Source: Alkaliflexus imshenetskii DSM 15055 (GTDB taxonomy: Bacteria; Bacteroidota; Bacteroidia; Bacteroidales; Marinilabiliaceae). Taken from it: a stretch of 64,000 nucleotides of DNA. The position numbers were made by a program, and so were the translations under genes. Below are positions 9,092 to 18,081 of the stretch, one piece after another. Numbering within the stretch: position 1 is the first letter of the stretch; each line of letters opens with the position of its first letter. The notes beneath the pieces were generated by a model, which made no database searches, was not told where the DNA came from, and worked only from the letters and a program-made list of their open reading frames with translations. Location of the stretch: positions 169,076-233,075 of the forward strand of contig NZ_KI912105.1 of NCBI RefSeq assembly GCF_000517065.1, in the 5' to 3' direction.

Positions 9092-9520
9092 ATGCAAAAC
9101 ATCATACTAGAAAAAATAGCCAGTCTGTTTCTGAAAGCAATGATCATCGTATCGTTCTGGCTGTTGCTTCGTGGGCATGATGAACCCGGAGGTGGTTTCA
9201 TTGCAGGTATTATCGCTTCCACAGGCTTTATTTTATATGCCATTGTTTATGGTTCGGTAGCCGTTGAAAAAATCCTGAGATGGAACACCCGCAACTGGAT
9301 GGGCATTGGATTGGGAATAATCTTCATTGCTATAATAATTCCCATTTTCATGGGATACCCGCCATTAACAGGCGTATGGATGCCCACACCATCATTTCTG
9401 GATGGTTTTATTCACATTGGCACGCCCATATTGTTCGATATCGGCGTGTACATTGCTGTCATTGGAATTATTTTATCTATACTCATAACAATTATGGAGG
9501 TTTTAAAATGGAACTCGTAA
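9092..9520 (+). CDS. mrpB: Na+/H+ antiporter Mrp subunit B
   Basis: A 142-residue membrane protein of normal MrpB length. It has the diagnostic LLLRGHDEPGGGFIAGII near residues 25-42 and four hydrophobic segments. It overlaps mrpC by 13 nt, consistent with coupled translation within the mrp operon. Confidence 0.95.
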   Translation: MQNIILEKIASLFLKAMIIVSFWLLLRGHDEPGGGFIAGIIASTGFILYAIVYGSVAVEKILRWNTRNWMGIGLGIIFIAIIIPIFMGYPPLTGVWMPTPSFLDGFIHIGTPILFDIGVYIAVIGIILSILITIMEVLKWNS

Positions 9521-9861
9521 TTGCAATTTTCATAGGGTTACTGTTCGCATGTGGCGTATATCTCATTCTGCGAAGGAGTATTGTGAAGGTCATTCTGGGC
9601 ATTTTCGTGCTCAGCAATGCCACCAACCTTATAATTTTTTTAGCTGGCGGCATCAGATCGGAACAAATACCTTTCATCGCTGAAGGAGAACAAACACTAG
9701 ACCCTGCATTAATAAACGATCCCGTAGCGCAGGTACTCGTTTTAAAAGCCATCGTAATAGGACTCGGTATTGCGGCTTATATCCTGGCATTAAAATACAG
9801 ATATTTCCAGGTTACCGGTACCCACGATCTTGATCTACTCAAAAACACCGACCAAAGATGA
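9508..9861 (+). CDS. mrpC: Na+/H+ antiporter Mrp subunit C
   Basis: From the ATG at 9508 the protein is 117 residues, the standard MrpC/NuoK-like size. It has three helices and the family region LGIFVLSNATNLIIF plus DPVAQVLVLKAIVIGLG. The frame is open back to 9280, but that part is a shadow of mrpB and reads as His/Asn-rich nonsense. The ATG is preceded by a GGAGG ribosome-binding site (9497-9501), which fixes the start. Confidence 0.94.
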   Translation: MELVIAIFIGLLFACGVYLILRRSIVKVILGIFVLSNATNLIIFLAGGIRSEQIPFIAEGEQTLDPALINDPVAQVLVLKAIVIGLGIAAYILALKYRYFQVTGTHDLDLLKNTDQR

Positions 9862-11348
9862 GTTTATTCGCACTGTTACTTTTACCTTTTGCGTATATAA
9901 TTCTTGCTTTACTCATTAAAAAAGCATCGATTAAGAAGCGACTGGCCATTTTGTTTGCCACTGCAAACTTTTTGTGGGCACTGGCACTAATACCGCTAGT
10001 ACAATTTAAGGAGATGATTGTGGTTCAAACAGGCGGATGGCAAGCGCCTTATGGAATAACGCTGGTAGCAGATAAACTGAGTGTTTTTATGCTGGTTATG
10101 GTAGCCATCATTTTTTTGGTTACCACCATATATGCAACGCAGGCAGTAGATAAAGAGCGACGAAAAAGCGGACACTACTTTTTTTCTTTTGGTATTCTGA
10201 TGGGTGTGAATGGCAGTTTGATTGCCGGAGATGTATTCAACCTATACGTTTGGTATGAGGTTATGCTGATGTCCTCATTTATTCTCATAAGCCTTGGTGG
10301 TGAGAAAGCCCAAATGGAAGGCTCAATTAAATACCTGATTCTCAACCTTATTTCCGCCTTGTTCTTTGTTTCCGGCGTGGGGCTGCTTTATGGTAATCTG
10401 GGTTCGCTTAATATGGCGGATTTATCAAGAATTATTGCCAACCAACCTGAATTACTTCCCCAACTCAACCCGGCACTTATTCTTATGTTTGTAAGTTTTG
10501 CCATCAAAGGCGCTCTGGTTCCGTTCTTTTTCTGGCTTCCGGCTTCGTACCACACACCTCCACCGGCCGTTACGGCTCTGTTTGCAGGACTTTTAACCAA
10601 GGTTGGAATATACTCGCTTATACGTTTTTATACGCTATTTTTATATCATGATGCCCCTTTCTGGAACCAACTTATACTTATCATGGGCTCACTGTCGATG
10701 ATTATAGGTGTATTTGCCGCCTCTTCGCAATACGATTTCAGAAAGATACTCTCATTCCATATCATTAGCCAGGTGGGATATGCCGTTATTGCACTGGGAT
10801 TTTATTCGGTTGCAGGGATTGCTGCGGCCATATTCTTTCTGGGCCACAACATGCTATCCAAAACAAACGCCTTTTTGGTGGCCGGTTGGATTAAACATCA
10901 TAAAGGCACACTCAATCTAAAAACACTCGGTGAAGTTTATAAAGAGAGTACCATCTGGGGAGTATTGTTCTTTATCTCAGCATTTAGTCTGGCCGGACTC
11001 CCTCCTTTAAGCGGTTTTGTAGGAAAATATCTTATTATTAAGGCTGGCATCGAAGCCAATCAGCTAACCGTTACGTTAATAGCACTTTTTGTAGGGCTGT
11101 TCACGCTTTTCAGCATGGTTAAAATCTGGCTGGAGGTATTCTGGAAAAACAAACCTCGCGATAAAGTGGTTAAAGCGCCCCTGCCTCCGCCCAAAGACCA
11201 CTGGATGCTGACAACCTCCGTGGTTATGGCAATCTTAATTGTAGCGATGGGCGTTTGGGCGCAGCCTATTATCAACTTTTGCGAAGCAGCCGCATTTGAC
11301 CTTATGAATCCTGATAAATACATTGAATTTGTTCTGGGAAAGTCCTGA
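9858..11348 (+). CDS. mrpD: Na+/H+ antiporter Mrp subunit D
   Basis: A 496-residue NuoM/N-like protein with ~14 hydrophobic segments. YVWYEVMLMSSFILISLG carries the conserved glutamate and FAIKGALVPFFFWLP the conserved lysine and antiporter signature. SGFVGKYLI appears in the later half. The ATG overlaps the mrpC stop (ATGA). It is one of the two ion-translocating subunits of the complex together with MrpA. Confidence 0.95.
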   Translation: MSLFALLLLPFAYIILALLIKKASIKKRLAILFATANFLWALALIPLVQFKEMIVVQTGGWQAPYGITLVADKLSVFMLVMVAIIFLVTTIYATQAVDKERRKSGHYFFSFGILMGVNGSLIAGDVFNLYVWYEVMLMSSFILISLGGEKAQMEGSIKYLILNLISALFFVSGVGLLYGNLGSLNMADLSRIIANQPELLPQLNPALILMFVSFAIKGALVPFFFWLPASYHTPPPAVTALFAGLLTKVGIYSLIRFYTLFLYHDAPFWNQLILIMGSLSMIIGVFAASSQYDFRKILSFHIISQVGYAVIALGFYSVAGIAAAIFFLGHNMLSKTNAFLVAGWIKHHKGTLNLKTLGEVYKESTIWGVLFFISAFSLAGLPPLSGFVGKYLIIKAGIEANQLTVTLIALFVGLFTLFSMVKIWLEVFWKNKPRDKVVKAPLPPPKDHWMLTTSVVMAILIVAMGVWAQPIINFCEAAAFDLMNPDKYIEFVLGKS

Positions 11349-11374
11349 TGTGACATTTAAAAGCACAACACACC

Positions 11375-11692
11375 ATGAAATTGTATTATCTCACATACCT
11401 CTTTTTCTATTTCGGCCTTAAGATTATGCAATCAGGCTGGATGGTTGCATGGCAGGTTATAAAAGGATCAGACGGAAACAATGGTACAGTGATTGAATAC
11501 CACACCCGCATCAAACGTTCCTGGCTTCTGGTTTTGTTCTTTAACTTGATAAGTATGACACCTGGTGCCCTCTCTCTGGATTTAATAAACGACGATTCCG
11601 TTATCGAGGTTCACCTGCTGGATGCGAAGGAAAAAGAGAACTTTCTTAAAATTGTTGCCAAAATAGAGTCCCTAATCCTAAAAGCTGCTTAA
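11375..11692 (+). CDS. mrpE: Na+/H+ antiporter Mrp subunit E, short form
   Basis: The 105-residue product matches the C-terminal two thirds of MnhE/MrpE: a hydrophobic segment, then LISMTPGALSLDL and a final VHLLD followed by an amphipathic tail. Typical MrpE proteins are around 160 residues, with extra N-terminal helices that are missing here. There is no in-frame coding sequence in the 26-nt gap after mrpD to supply them. It is either a clade-specific short form or an N-terminally reduced subunit. Confidence 0.85.
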   Translation: MKLYYLTYLFFYFGLKIMQSGWMVAWQVIKGSDGNNGTVIEYHTRIKRSWLLVLFFNLISMTPGALSLDLINDDSVIEVHLLDAKEKENFLKIVAKIESLILKAA

Positions 11693-11702
11693 TACAAAGA
11701 AT

Positions 11703-11990
11703 ATGGAACCATCTAAATTTTTAACAAACGCCTCGAACATAGCCATCTTCATCATGACGGTGAGCCTGCTGTTTCCAATGTTCAGACTATTCAGGGGGCC
11801 TTCCCTATCTGATCGTGTGGTGGCTCTGGACCAGATGGAACTCATCATCATGGGGATGATACTTTGTTATGTAATTCGAACACGCAACACAATTTATCTG
11901 GATGTTGCCATGATGGGCTCCTTTCTTTTGGCGCTGGGTGCAATGATAATTACCCGTTATCTCTTTAAACGAAAAATTAAAAATGATTGA
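11703..11990 (+). CDS. mrpF: Na+/H+ antiporter Mrp subunit F
   Basis: A 95-residue, three-helix membrane protein with the MrpF signature FRLFRGPSLSDRVVALDQ near residues 26-43, including the conserved Asp and Arg. It starts 10 nt after mrpE and overlaps mrpG by 8 nt. Confidence 0.93.
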   Translation: MEPSKFLTNASNIAIFIMTVSLLFPMFRLFRGPSLSDRVVALDQMELIIMGMILCYVIRTRNTIYLDVAMMGSFLLALGAMIITRYLFKRKIKND

Positions 11991-12303
11991 ATATATAACA
12001 GGAATAATTGTTTTACTAAGTGCTTTGGTCGTTTTAATTTCTTCCATTGGCATCCTTAGTTTCAAAAATCTTTATGCCCGCATGCATGTGGTCACAAAAG
12101 TTTCCTCATTTGCCATATTGCTATTGCTAATAGCCATCAATCTGCTGTTTTTAAAAATTTCAGTAGTCATTCAAACACTTATCATCTTTCACGTATTGAT
12201 ATTTCTCTCACCGGTTGCTGCTCATGTAATAGCCAAAATATCAAAACTGCTGAAGCAATACGAGGAGGAGCATAAAACACCGCACGAGGAGGAGCAACGA
12301 TGA
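11983..12303 (+). CDS. mrpG: Na+/H+ antiporter Mrp subunit G
   Basis: A 106-residue protein with three hydrophobic segments and the MrpG-type region SSIGILSFKNLYARMHVVTKV. The C-terminus is charged and Glu-rich, as in other MrpG proteins. Its stop codon overlaps the ATG of the next gene (ATGA at 12300-12303), so that gene is translationally coupled to the antiporter operon. Confidence 0.92.
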   Translation: MIEYITGIIVLLSALVVLISSIGILSFKNLYARMHVVTKVSSFAILLLLIAINLLFLKISVVIQTLIIFHVLIFLSPVAAHVIAKISKLLKQYEEEHKTPHEEEQR

Positions 12304-13055
12304 TCAATGCAATGATTTTTGCCGCCGGTCTGGGTACACGCCTACATCCCTACACAGCCAATTGCCCAAAAGCATTGGTAAAAATCGGACAATTCACGCT
12401 ACTTGAAATTGCCCTGAAAAAAATGCAACGACTTCAGGTTAAGAGAGTGGTTGTAAATGTGCATCATCATGCCGGGCAGATTATTGACTTCCTAAAAAAG
12501 CACCAAAGCAGAAGCTTTGAAATAGTTGTTTCAGATGAGACCGACCAACTTCTTGATACCGGGGGTGGGCTTCGGAAGGCTGCTTCTCTTTTCACTGAAA
12601 AACTGCCAATTCTCATATATAACGCCGATGTGTTAACTTCTGCAAACCTCAATCAATTGTTGCAAATGCATGAAAATGAAAAAAACATGGCAACACTAAT
12701 GGTGCAGAATCGGAATGCTTCAAGATTTTTGCTTTTCGACGACAATAATGAACTTTGTGGATGGCAGAATCCCAAAACCGGCGAAGAGAAATGGGTGACT
12801 CATGAGCAGGACAATATTATTAAGCTTGGCTTCAACGGCATACAGATAGTAGATTATACGATTCTGGATCTCATACAGCAAACCGGAGCTTTTCCAATTA
12901 TACCAGAATATCTTAGAATTGCGGCAAAGCACCGCATAGCGGCATGGCAAAACTGGCAAGGCAGTTGGTTCGATATCGGTACGCCCGATAAGCTGAAAAC
13001 GGCCGAAAACTACTTCCTTAGCTGTTCTCCAGATGAAAGAGACAACTTCTTTTAA
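12300..13055 (+). CDS. MurU-like sugar-1-phosphate nucleotidyltransferase
   Basis: The 251-residue protein has the nucleotidyltransferase signature MIFAAGLGTRLHPYT with PKALVKI, then LDTGGGLRKA and NADVL with the metal-binding aspartate. This arrangement matches MurU and related NDP-sugar pyrophosphorylases. In Pseudomonas, MurU with the kinase AmgK converts recycled MurNAc to UDP-MurNAc. Here the gene is coupled to mrpG, and an AmgK-like kinase fusion begins the same run of genes at 5073. The MurU assignment rests on similarity plus context; another sugar-1-phosphate is possible. A terminator follows. Confidence 0.8.
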   Translation: MINAMIFAAGLGTRLHPYTANCPKALVKIGQFTLLEIALKKMQRLQVKRVVVNVHHHAGQIIDFLKKHQSRSFEIVVSDETDQLLDTGGGLRKAASLFTEKLPILIYNADVLTSANLNQLLQMHENEKNMATLMVQNRNASRFLLFDDNNELCGWQNPKTGEEKWVTHEQDNIIKLGFNGIQIVDYTILDLIQQTGAFPIIPEYLRIAAKHRIAAWQNWQGSWFDIGTPDKLKTAENYFLSCSPDERDNFF

Positions 13056-13057
13056 GC

Positions 13058-13095
13058 AAAAAGAGGGAGCTCCATCGGAACCCCCTCTTTTTTTT
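13058..13095 (+). terminator. Terminator at the end of the mrp/murU-like operon
   Basis: AAAAAGAGGG (13058-13067) pairs with CCCTCTTTTT (13083-13092), followed by more T. The A-rich left arm means it can also serve the minus-strand gene that ends at 13107. Confidence 0.85.
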
Positions 13096-13106
13096 GCTCT
13101 CCAAAA

Positions 13107-13301
13107 TTATTCGGCAGCCTCTTCGATGTTTTCAGCAACTTCTTCAGCAATCTCTTCTGCTTCATCTGCAACTTCAACAAGGGCTTCTTCAGCTTCATAT
13201 TCAACTACTACTTCTTCCTGTTGAGCTTTGGGTGCACTGTTTCCGGCACAACCGGCAAACATCATGGCGATAACGCCAAAAACTAATACTACTTTTTTCA
13301 T
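13107..13301 (-). CDS. Small acidic lipoprotein
   Basis: The 64-residue product has a lysine-containing signal peptide and a lipobox-like FAGC with Cys18. The mature part is very rich in Glu, Ala and Val and has an a/d-like hydrophobic spacing (VEVADEAEEIAEEVAENIEE) suggesting a single amphipathic helix or coiled coil. I do not recognise a named family; small acidic lipoproteins of this type are common as unknowns in Bacteroidales. It is a monocistronic gene convergent with the mrp operon. A structural envelope role is only a guess. Confidence 0.75.
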   Translation of the reverse strand: MKKVVLVFGVIAMMFAGCAGNSAPKAQQEEVVVEYEAEEALVEVADEAEEIAEEVAENIEEAAE

Positions 13302-13545
13302 TTTCTGTTTGTTTTGTTTAGTTATTATTGATTAATCATTGGGGTGTTGAGACGCCAATAATGCCGCAAAAGTAATAATTGATTTTACTTGTTCAACGCC
13401 TAAAGCCTTATCAACTAAAAAAAAAATTAGACGCATTACTCCAAACTACAACATCACAAACAAAATACACACTAATACGCTTGACTACAGGACTATACAA
13501 GTAAGGCAACAAAAAAAAATCTTTGTAAAAAAAAACAAAAAAATA

Positions 13546-15255
13546 TTATTGAGCAGGTTTAAACAGCCCAAGATCATCTATACTAAAATTAGAGATGTAC
13601 TCAGCGCGTGCACGGTTTTCGGCACGTCCCATCTTTATGTACACATCGGTTGACAGACGAAACGAATCATTACGTTCAGTATCAAGCAATAGCAGATATC
13701 CCATTATGATGTGACCAGCCATTTCAACCATGCGTCGGGCATGAAAATCGATGTATTCATTGTCTTTAACCTCCACAACCTGACGAACAGCCTTTTCATA
13801 CTCCTCAGTCATACCAATAAGTGTACGTCGATACCCGTGTAATTCAGGTTTTAAAGTCATGGCCTCAAACTCGCGGATGCGCTCCAGATAGGCTCCGGTG
13901 GTTACTCCTCGAATCGCTGCCACCACCTGCAATTGCGTGGTACCTTCGTAAATAGTTGTGATACGGGCATCTCGGTATATTCTTTCGATAGGATAATCTT
14001 TCATAAAACCACTACCGCCATGAATTTGCAATGAATCATAAGCCAATTGATTGCAGTACTCACTCGTCATACCTTTCAAAAGCGGGGTAAAAAAGTCAGC
14101 CAGACGCTGGTAATATTTCATATCGCTGCGCTCTTCCTTGGTAAGCTGACGTGTTTCGCTAATATGCATATAGCTTTTATAGATATCGACGTAGCGTGCT
14201 GTTTCGTATAGTAGCGTGCGACTTGCATCCAAACGCGCCTTCATTGAAGCAACCATTTCATATACAGCAGGAAACTCGATAATAGCCTTTCCAAACTGCT
14301 TACGTTCATCGGCATAAGCAATGGCCTCTCTGTAGGCAGCTTCAGAAACACCAACCGACTGAGCACCAATGCCAAGACGGGCGCCATTCATAAGCGCCAT
14401 AACGTACTTAATAAGTCCCATCTTCCGATCGCCAACCAACTCTGCTGGTGCATCTTTAAAAACCAGTTCACAAGTGGGCGATCCCTTTATACCCATCTTA
14501 TTTTCAATTCGACGAATGGTAACAGCCTTGTTATTGCGGTCATAAATAAACATGGAGAGTCCACGGCCGTCGCTTGTTCCAGCTTCACTTCTGGCCAGCA
14601 CCAGCGACACATGTCCGTCTCCATTGGTAATGAAGCGCTTCACGCCGTTTAGGTACCACTTACCGTCTTTCTCGTTAAGCGTTGCTTTAAGCTGCACAGC
14701 CTGAAGATCTGAGCCGGCATCCGGTTCAGTTAGATCCATCGCTGCCGTTTCGCCATTTGATATACGTGGCAAAAAGCGCGACTTCTGATCTTCTGATGCA
14801 AATTCATTAATAGTTTCAGCACAATCCTGCAAACCCCAGATGTTTACAAATCCGGCATCGGCACGCGACACGATGTCAGCGGCCATAATATAAGGTACGA
14901 TAGGAAAATTAAGGCCTTCGTATTTTCGAGGCAGGGTGATTCCCATCAATCCGGCTTTCACCAAAGCGTCGAGGTTTTCCTGTGTGCCACGGGCATATAT
15001 TACCTCATTATTCACAATTTTTGGACCTTCGGCATCCACGCTTTCAGCGTTGGGAGCCACAATATCCCCGCATATTTCGCCTACAATTTCAAGTACTTTC
15101 TCGTAACTGTCCATCGCATCTTCAAAATCCATCGGGGCATAATCAAACTTATCCTTGTCGGCAAAGCCTTGCTCCTTGAGCGTTACAATTTTCTGCATCA
15201 AGGGGTGTTGCAGATGAAAAAGTAAATCTGGGTTATCTGTGAAAAAATTAGCCAT
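13546..15255 (-). CDS. Acyl-CoA dehydrogenase
   Basis: The 569-residue flavoprotein has the family motifs: AMDLTEPDAGSDLQAV and KRFITNGDGHVSLVLARS in the middle domain, and AYADERKQFGKAI and IYEGTTQLQV in the C-terminal helical domain. It is longer than the usual ~380 residues, with an N-terminal extension and a C-terminal helical domain of about 100 residues as in the longer FadE-like class. It would oxidise an acyl-CoA to the enoyl-CoA and pass electrons to ETF. etfA and etfB lie directly upstream on the same strand, supporting that partnership. Chain-length preference cannot be deduced. Confidence 0.9.
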   Translation of the reverse strand: MANFFTDNPDLLFHLQHPLMQKIVTLKEQGFADKDKFDYAPMDFEDAMDSYEKVLEIVGEICGDIVAPNAESVDAEGPKIVNNEVIYARGTQENLDALVKAGLMGITLPRKYEGLNFPIVPYIMAADIVSRADAGFVNIWGLQDCAETINEFASEDQKSRFLPRISNGETAAMDLTEPDAGSDLQAVQLKATLNEKDGKWYLNGVKRFITNGDGHVSLVLARSEAGTSDGRGLSMFIYDRNNKAVTIRRIENKMGIKGSPTCELVFKDAPAELVGDRKMGLIKYVMALMNGARLGIGAQSVGVSEAAYREAIAYADERKQFGKAIIEFPAVYEMVASMKARLDASRTLLYETARYVDIYKSYMHISETRQLTKEERSDMKYYQRLADFFTPLLKGMTSEYCNQLAYDSLQIHGGSGFMKDYPIERIYRDARITTIYEGTTQLQVVAAIRGVTTGAYLERIREFEAMTLKPELHGYRRTLIGMTEEYEKAVRQVVEVKDNEYIDFHARRMVEMAGHIIMGYLLLLDTERNDSFRLSTDVYIKMGRAENRARAEYISNFSIDDLGLFKPAQ

Positions 15256-15321
15256 TTTTTTTATTGTTGGGGATTGATTGAACCAATCCGTTATACAACA
15301 TCTGTTTTACCGAACAACTTT

Positions 15322-16341
15322 CTATTTGCTGTTCTTTTTATAATATTTGATCATCTTAGGAATGATCTCCATCACATCACCGGTAATTACATAATCGGCA
15401 ATTTTATTGATGGGAGCGCCCGGGTCATTGTTAATGGCTATTACCATCGAAGACTCTTCCATCCCGGCAGTATGCTGAATTTGCCCTGAGATTCCGCAAG
15501 CTATGTAAAGTTTTGGGCGCACAGTAATACCGGTTTGTCCAACCTGTCGGTCGTGGTCGGCATATCCGGCATCTACAGCTGCACGTGAAGCACCAACCTC
15601 TGCGCCAATCACTTCAGCCAAATCATACAGCACCTGGAAGTTCTCTTTTGAACCCATGCCATATCCGCCCGATACTATTATAGATGAATTTTTAATGTTT
15701 ACGCGGCTTTTTTCCATGTGGCGTTCAATCACCTTCACCACCAGATGTTCATCCTTAAGATATGCGTTTACATCGATTAAACGGACAACACCTTTATAGT
15801 TTGGGTCGTATATCTCTTTCTTCATCACGCCCTCACGAACAGTGGCCATCTGCGGACGACAGTCGGGGTTTATAATGGTTGCAACAATATTTCCACCAAA
15901 AGCGGGACGAATTTGATAGAGAAGATTTTTGTAAACCTTACCTGCCTTTTTATCCTCGTGATCGCCAATTTCGAGCGCAGTACAGTCGGCAGTTAGTCCG
16001 CTCACCAATGCTGACGACACGCGGGGACCTAAATCACGCCCCATTGTGGTAGCACCCAAAAGCCCTATCTGAGGTTTTAACTCCCCGAAAACGCCATTCA
16101 CTATGGCAGCATGTGGCAGTGTTGTATATGGGTCGAGTCGGGGGTCATCACCAATATGCACCACATCGGCACCAAATGGGAAGATTTGTGTCTCAACACC
16201 TTTAAGTTTGTGGCCCAACACAATAGCTTCCAGCTTACAGTTGAGCGTATTGGCGAGGGTGCGGCCTTTAGTGAGCAATTCAAGACTCACATCAGCCACT
16301 TTGCCTTCATCCATTTCACATATAACAAATACGTTGTTCAT
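15322..16341 (-). CDS. etfA: Electron transfer flavoprotein alpha subunit
   Basis: The 339-residue protein has the N-terminal ETF fold and the C-terminal FAD-binding region: [48 protein letters not shown] and the final [20 protein letters not shown]. It forms a heterodimer with EtfB, encoded 126 nt upstream, and accepts electrons from the adjacent acyl-CoA dehydrogenase. Confidence 0.95.
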   Translation of the reverse strand: MNNVFVICEMDEGKVADVSLELLTKGRTLANTLNCKLEAIVLGHKLKGVETQIFPFGADVVHIGDDPRLDPYTTLPHAAIVNGVFGELKPQIGLLGATTMGRDLGPRVSSALVSGLTADCTALEIGDHEDKKAGKVYKNLLYQIRPAFGGNIVATIINPDCRPQMATVREGVMKKEIYDPNYKGVVRLIDVNAYLKDEHLVVKVIERHMEKSRVNIKNSSIIVSGGYGMGSKENFQVLYDLAEVIGAEVGASRAAVDAGYADHDRQVGQTGITVRPKLYIACGISGQIQHTAGMEESSMVIAINNDPGAPINKIADYVITGDVMEIIPKMIKYYKKNSK

Positions 16342-16467
16342 GAGTATTCTATTTCTTTATCCGGTTTTGTCCTGTTTCTGAAGCCTCACTATCTAAATAA
16401 TGTGAAGATTATATTTGGTTTTACCGGTTACGTTAATTGAAAAAATATTAGGATCAATCTCAGGTTC

Positions 16468-17340
16468 CTAACCAATTGTATGGTTAACTATCAGTTCCTT
16501 AATTAACTCTTCAATATCTTTATCGGATGAAGTCAATACTTTCGATTCTTTGGCTTGAAAAACTACATTCTCAATGGTTTTTACTTTGGTAGGAGAGCCT
16601 GATAGTCCTAACCACTTCGAGTCTGTTTCCACATCGTTTACGCTCCATTCCTGAATGTTCAGATATGGCCTGTCTGCCGACATATCGATGTAATCTTCTG
16701 CCTGAGTTTGACGTTCAGACATGGTGCGTGCGTGCTTATATTTCATCAGAAGCTTGGCAGCACGTGGGCGACAAGGCGCAGCAGAAGAGTTCACGGTTAT
16801 AACGCATGGAAGCGGTGATTCTACTGTTTCAACGCCTCTTTCTAACCTGCGTTTAATTTGAATCTTCCCTTTTTCAGCTTTAAGAACCTCTTCTGCATAA
16901 GTTACCTGTGGCAAATTTAACTTCTCCGCAACCTGAGGCCCCACCTGAGCCGTATCACCATCAATGGCCTGGCGCCCGGCAATAATTAAATCAAAGGACT
17001 TTATTTTTCGAATGGCGCATGCAAGTGCATAGGATGTGGCTAGCGTATCAGAACCTGCAAAGGCTCGATCGGTTAACAGATAGCCATCATCGGCTCCGCG
17101 AAAAAGTCCTTCACGGATTATATCAGCTGCCCTTCCGGGCCCCATCGTTAAGAGGGTAATGGTTGTACCTTTATACTTTTCTTTCAGGCGAAGCGCTTGC
17201 TCCAGAGCATTTAAATCCTCCGGATTGAAAATAGCAGGCAGAGCTGCCCTATTTACCGTACCATCGGCCTTCATCGCATCTTTGCCAACATTACGGGTAT
17301 CAGGCACCTGTTTCGCAAGAACAATAATTTTTAATCCCAT
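16468..17340 (-). CDS. etfB: Electron transfer flavoprotein beta subunit
   Basis: From the ATG at 17340 the protein is 290 residues and begins MGLKIIVLAKQVPDT, the standard EtfB start. The signature GRQAIDGDTAQVGPQVAEKL and the region NRAALPAIFNPEDLNALEQAL are present. The frame is open upstream to a GTG at 17379, but that codon abuts the promoter -7 box, so the start at 17340 is chosen. The C-terminus is ~30 residues longer than the common ~260-residue form. It is first in the etfB-etfA-acyl-CoA dehydrogenase cluster. Confidence 0.94.
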   Translation of the reverse strand: MGLKIIVLAKQVPDTRNVGKDAMKADGTVNRAALPAIFNPEDLNALEQALRLKEKYKGTTITLLTMGPGRAADIIREGLFRGADDGYLLTDRAFAGSDTLATSYALACAIRKIKSFDLIIAGRQAIDGDTAQVGPQVAEKLNLPQVTYAEEVLKAEKGKIQIKRRLERGVETVESPLPCVITVNSSAAPCRPRAAKLLMKYKHARTMSERQTQAEDYIDMSADRPYLNIQEWSVNDVETDSKWLGLSGSPTKVKTIENVVFQAKESKVLTSSDKDIEELIKELIVNHTIG

Positions 17341-17378
17341 TTTAAAAATTTTAAGTTCGTTTGTTTGTAGAAGACCCA

Positions 17379-17408
17379 CAAATATAGAAAAACTGCCGAC
17401 TTACACAA
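17379..17408 (-). promoter_or_regulatory. Promoter of etfB cluster
   Basis: On the minus strand TTG (17408-17406) is followed after 19 nt by TATATTTG (17386-17379), an exact TAnnTTTG box. Predicted transcription begins near 17372, about 32 nt before the etfB ATG. Confidence 0.75.
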
Positions 17409-17781
17409 CCCGATAAATATACTGTTATACAACAATTTATCCATTACACAACAACCTTAACTTAGAAATACACCATATTTAACAAATGCTAAAAACCAAA
17501 ATCACAAAGAGTTGCATTTCATATTTATTATAAATATTCTTCAAGTTTTAACGAAAACGAGTCGGATTTCAACGATTAATTTAGAATCAAACTAAACAAA
17601 AAATACAATCATTTCCCTGTGTTGACACTTACATACTTTAACTAAGCGCATCACAACAAACTAATAAATTCGTTGTTTTACTCAAAATGATTAATGCATC
17701 AATATTGGACTTTTAAATGCTTTCAGAGCCTGTCAACTCATTTATTTAAACCTTAATATTATATGTTCGGCATACTTTGTT
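17387..17781. other. AT-rich intergenic region
   Basis: About 395 bp between the divergent etfB promoter and the toxin-antitoxin remnant. Apart from the -33 element of etfB at its left end and a small AT-only inverted repeat (ATATTTA, 3 nt, TAAATAT at 17521-17537), I see no gene, RNA structure or clear promoter in it. Confidence 0.5.
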
Positions 17782-17985
17782 GTGAAGGGGCTAAAGATGC
17801 AAGCAGTTCATCCTATTGACACTACACATTTTGTTGCTGGATTAGCGGACATGTCGATTGATGAACATAATTCATTAGCTGCAACTAAGCATGAATTAGC
17901 ATCAAAGACGGATGAGAAGAGACTTGATTCTGCCATAGAAAAACTTAGAAGTGGTAATTGCTTCCAGATAGAGCTATTAGACTAA
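17782..17985 (+). pseudogene. YefM/Phd-type antitoxin remnant
   Basis: The C-terminal ~44 residues, MSIDEHNSL...RLDSAIEKLRSG, align well with the second half of E. coli YefM (MSLEEYNSL...RRLMDSIDSLKSG). The N-terminal DNA-binding half (about 45 residues in YefM) is not recognisable, and the open frame starts with an unrelated stretch. The frame ends TAATG, giving a 1-nt overlap with a broken toxin start, as in intact TA operons. The antitoxin is therefore probably a degraded relic. The truncated product might still bind a toxin, but no intact partner is nearby. Confidence 0.7.
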
Positions 17986-18062
17986 TGAAATACACTTTTG
18001 CCGATGAGTCTTGGTAAGACTATTGGTTTTGGGAGGAGACCGATATACAAAAGCTACACAAC
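17985..18062 (+). pseudogene. YoeB/RelE-type toxin fragment with internal stop
   Basis: Reading from the ATG at 17985 gives MKYTFADESW, a TAA stop at 18015-18017, then DYWFWEETDIQKLHN in the same frame. The two halves match the N-terminal ~26 residues of YoeB (MKxIxSEESWDDYLYWxETDK). The stop sits where YoeB has Asp or Glu, consistent with a single-base GAA to TAA change. After about codon 26 the similarity ends, so the catalytic C-terminus is lost. msrB begins 19 nt later. Confidence 0.75.
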
Positions 18063-18081
18063 TATGACTTAAACATCGCTT

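Noticed and set aside
9280-9507. Long N-terminal extension of mrpC
   Set aside because: It overlaps mrpB in another frame, is His/Asn-rich nonsense, and a GGAGG site precedes the ATG at 9508.
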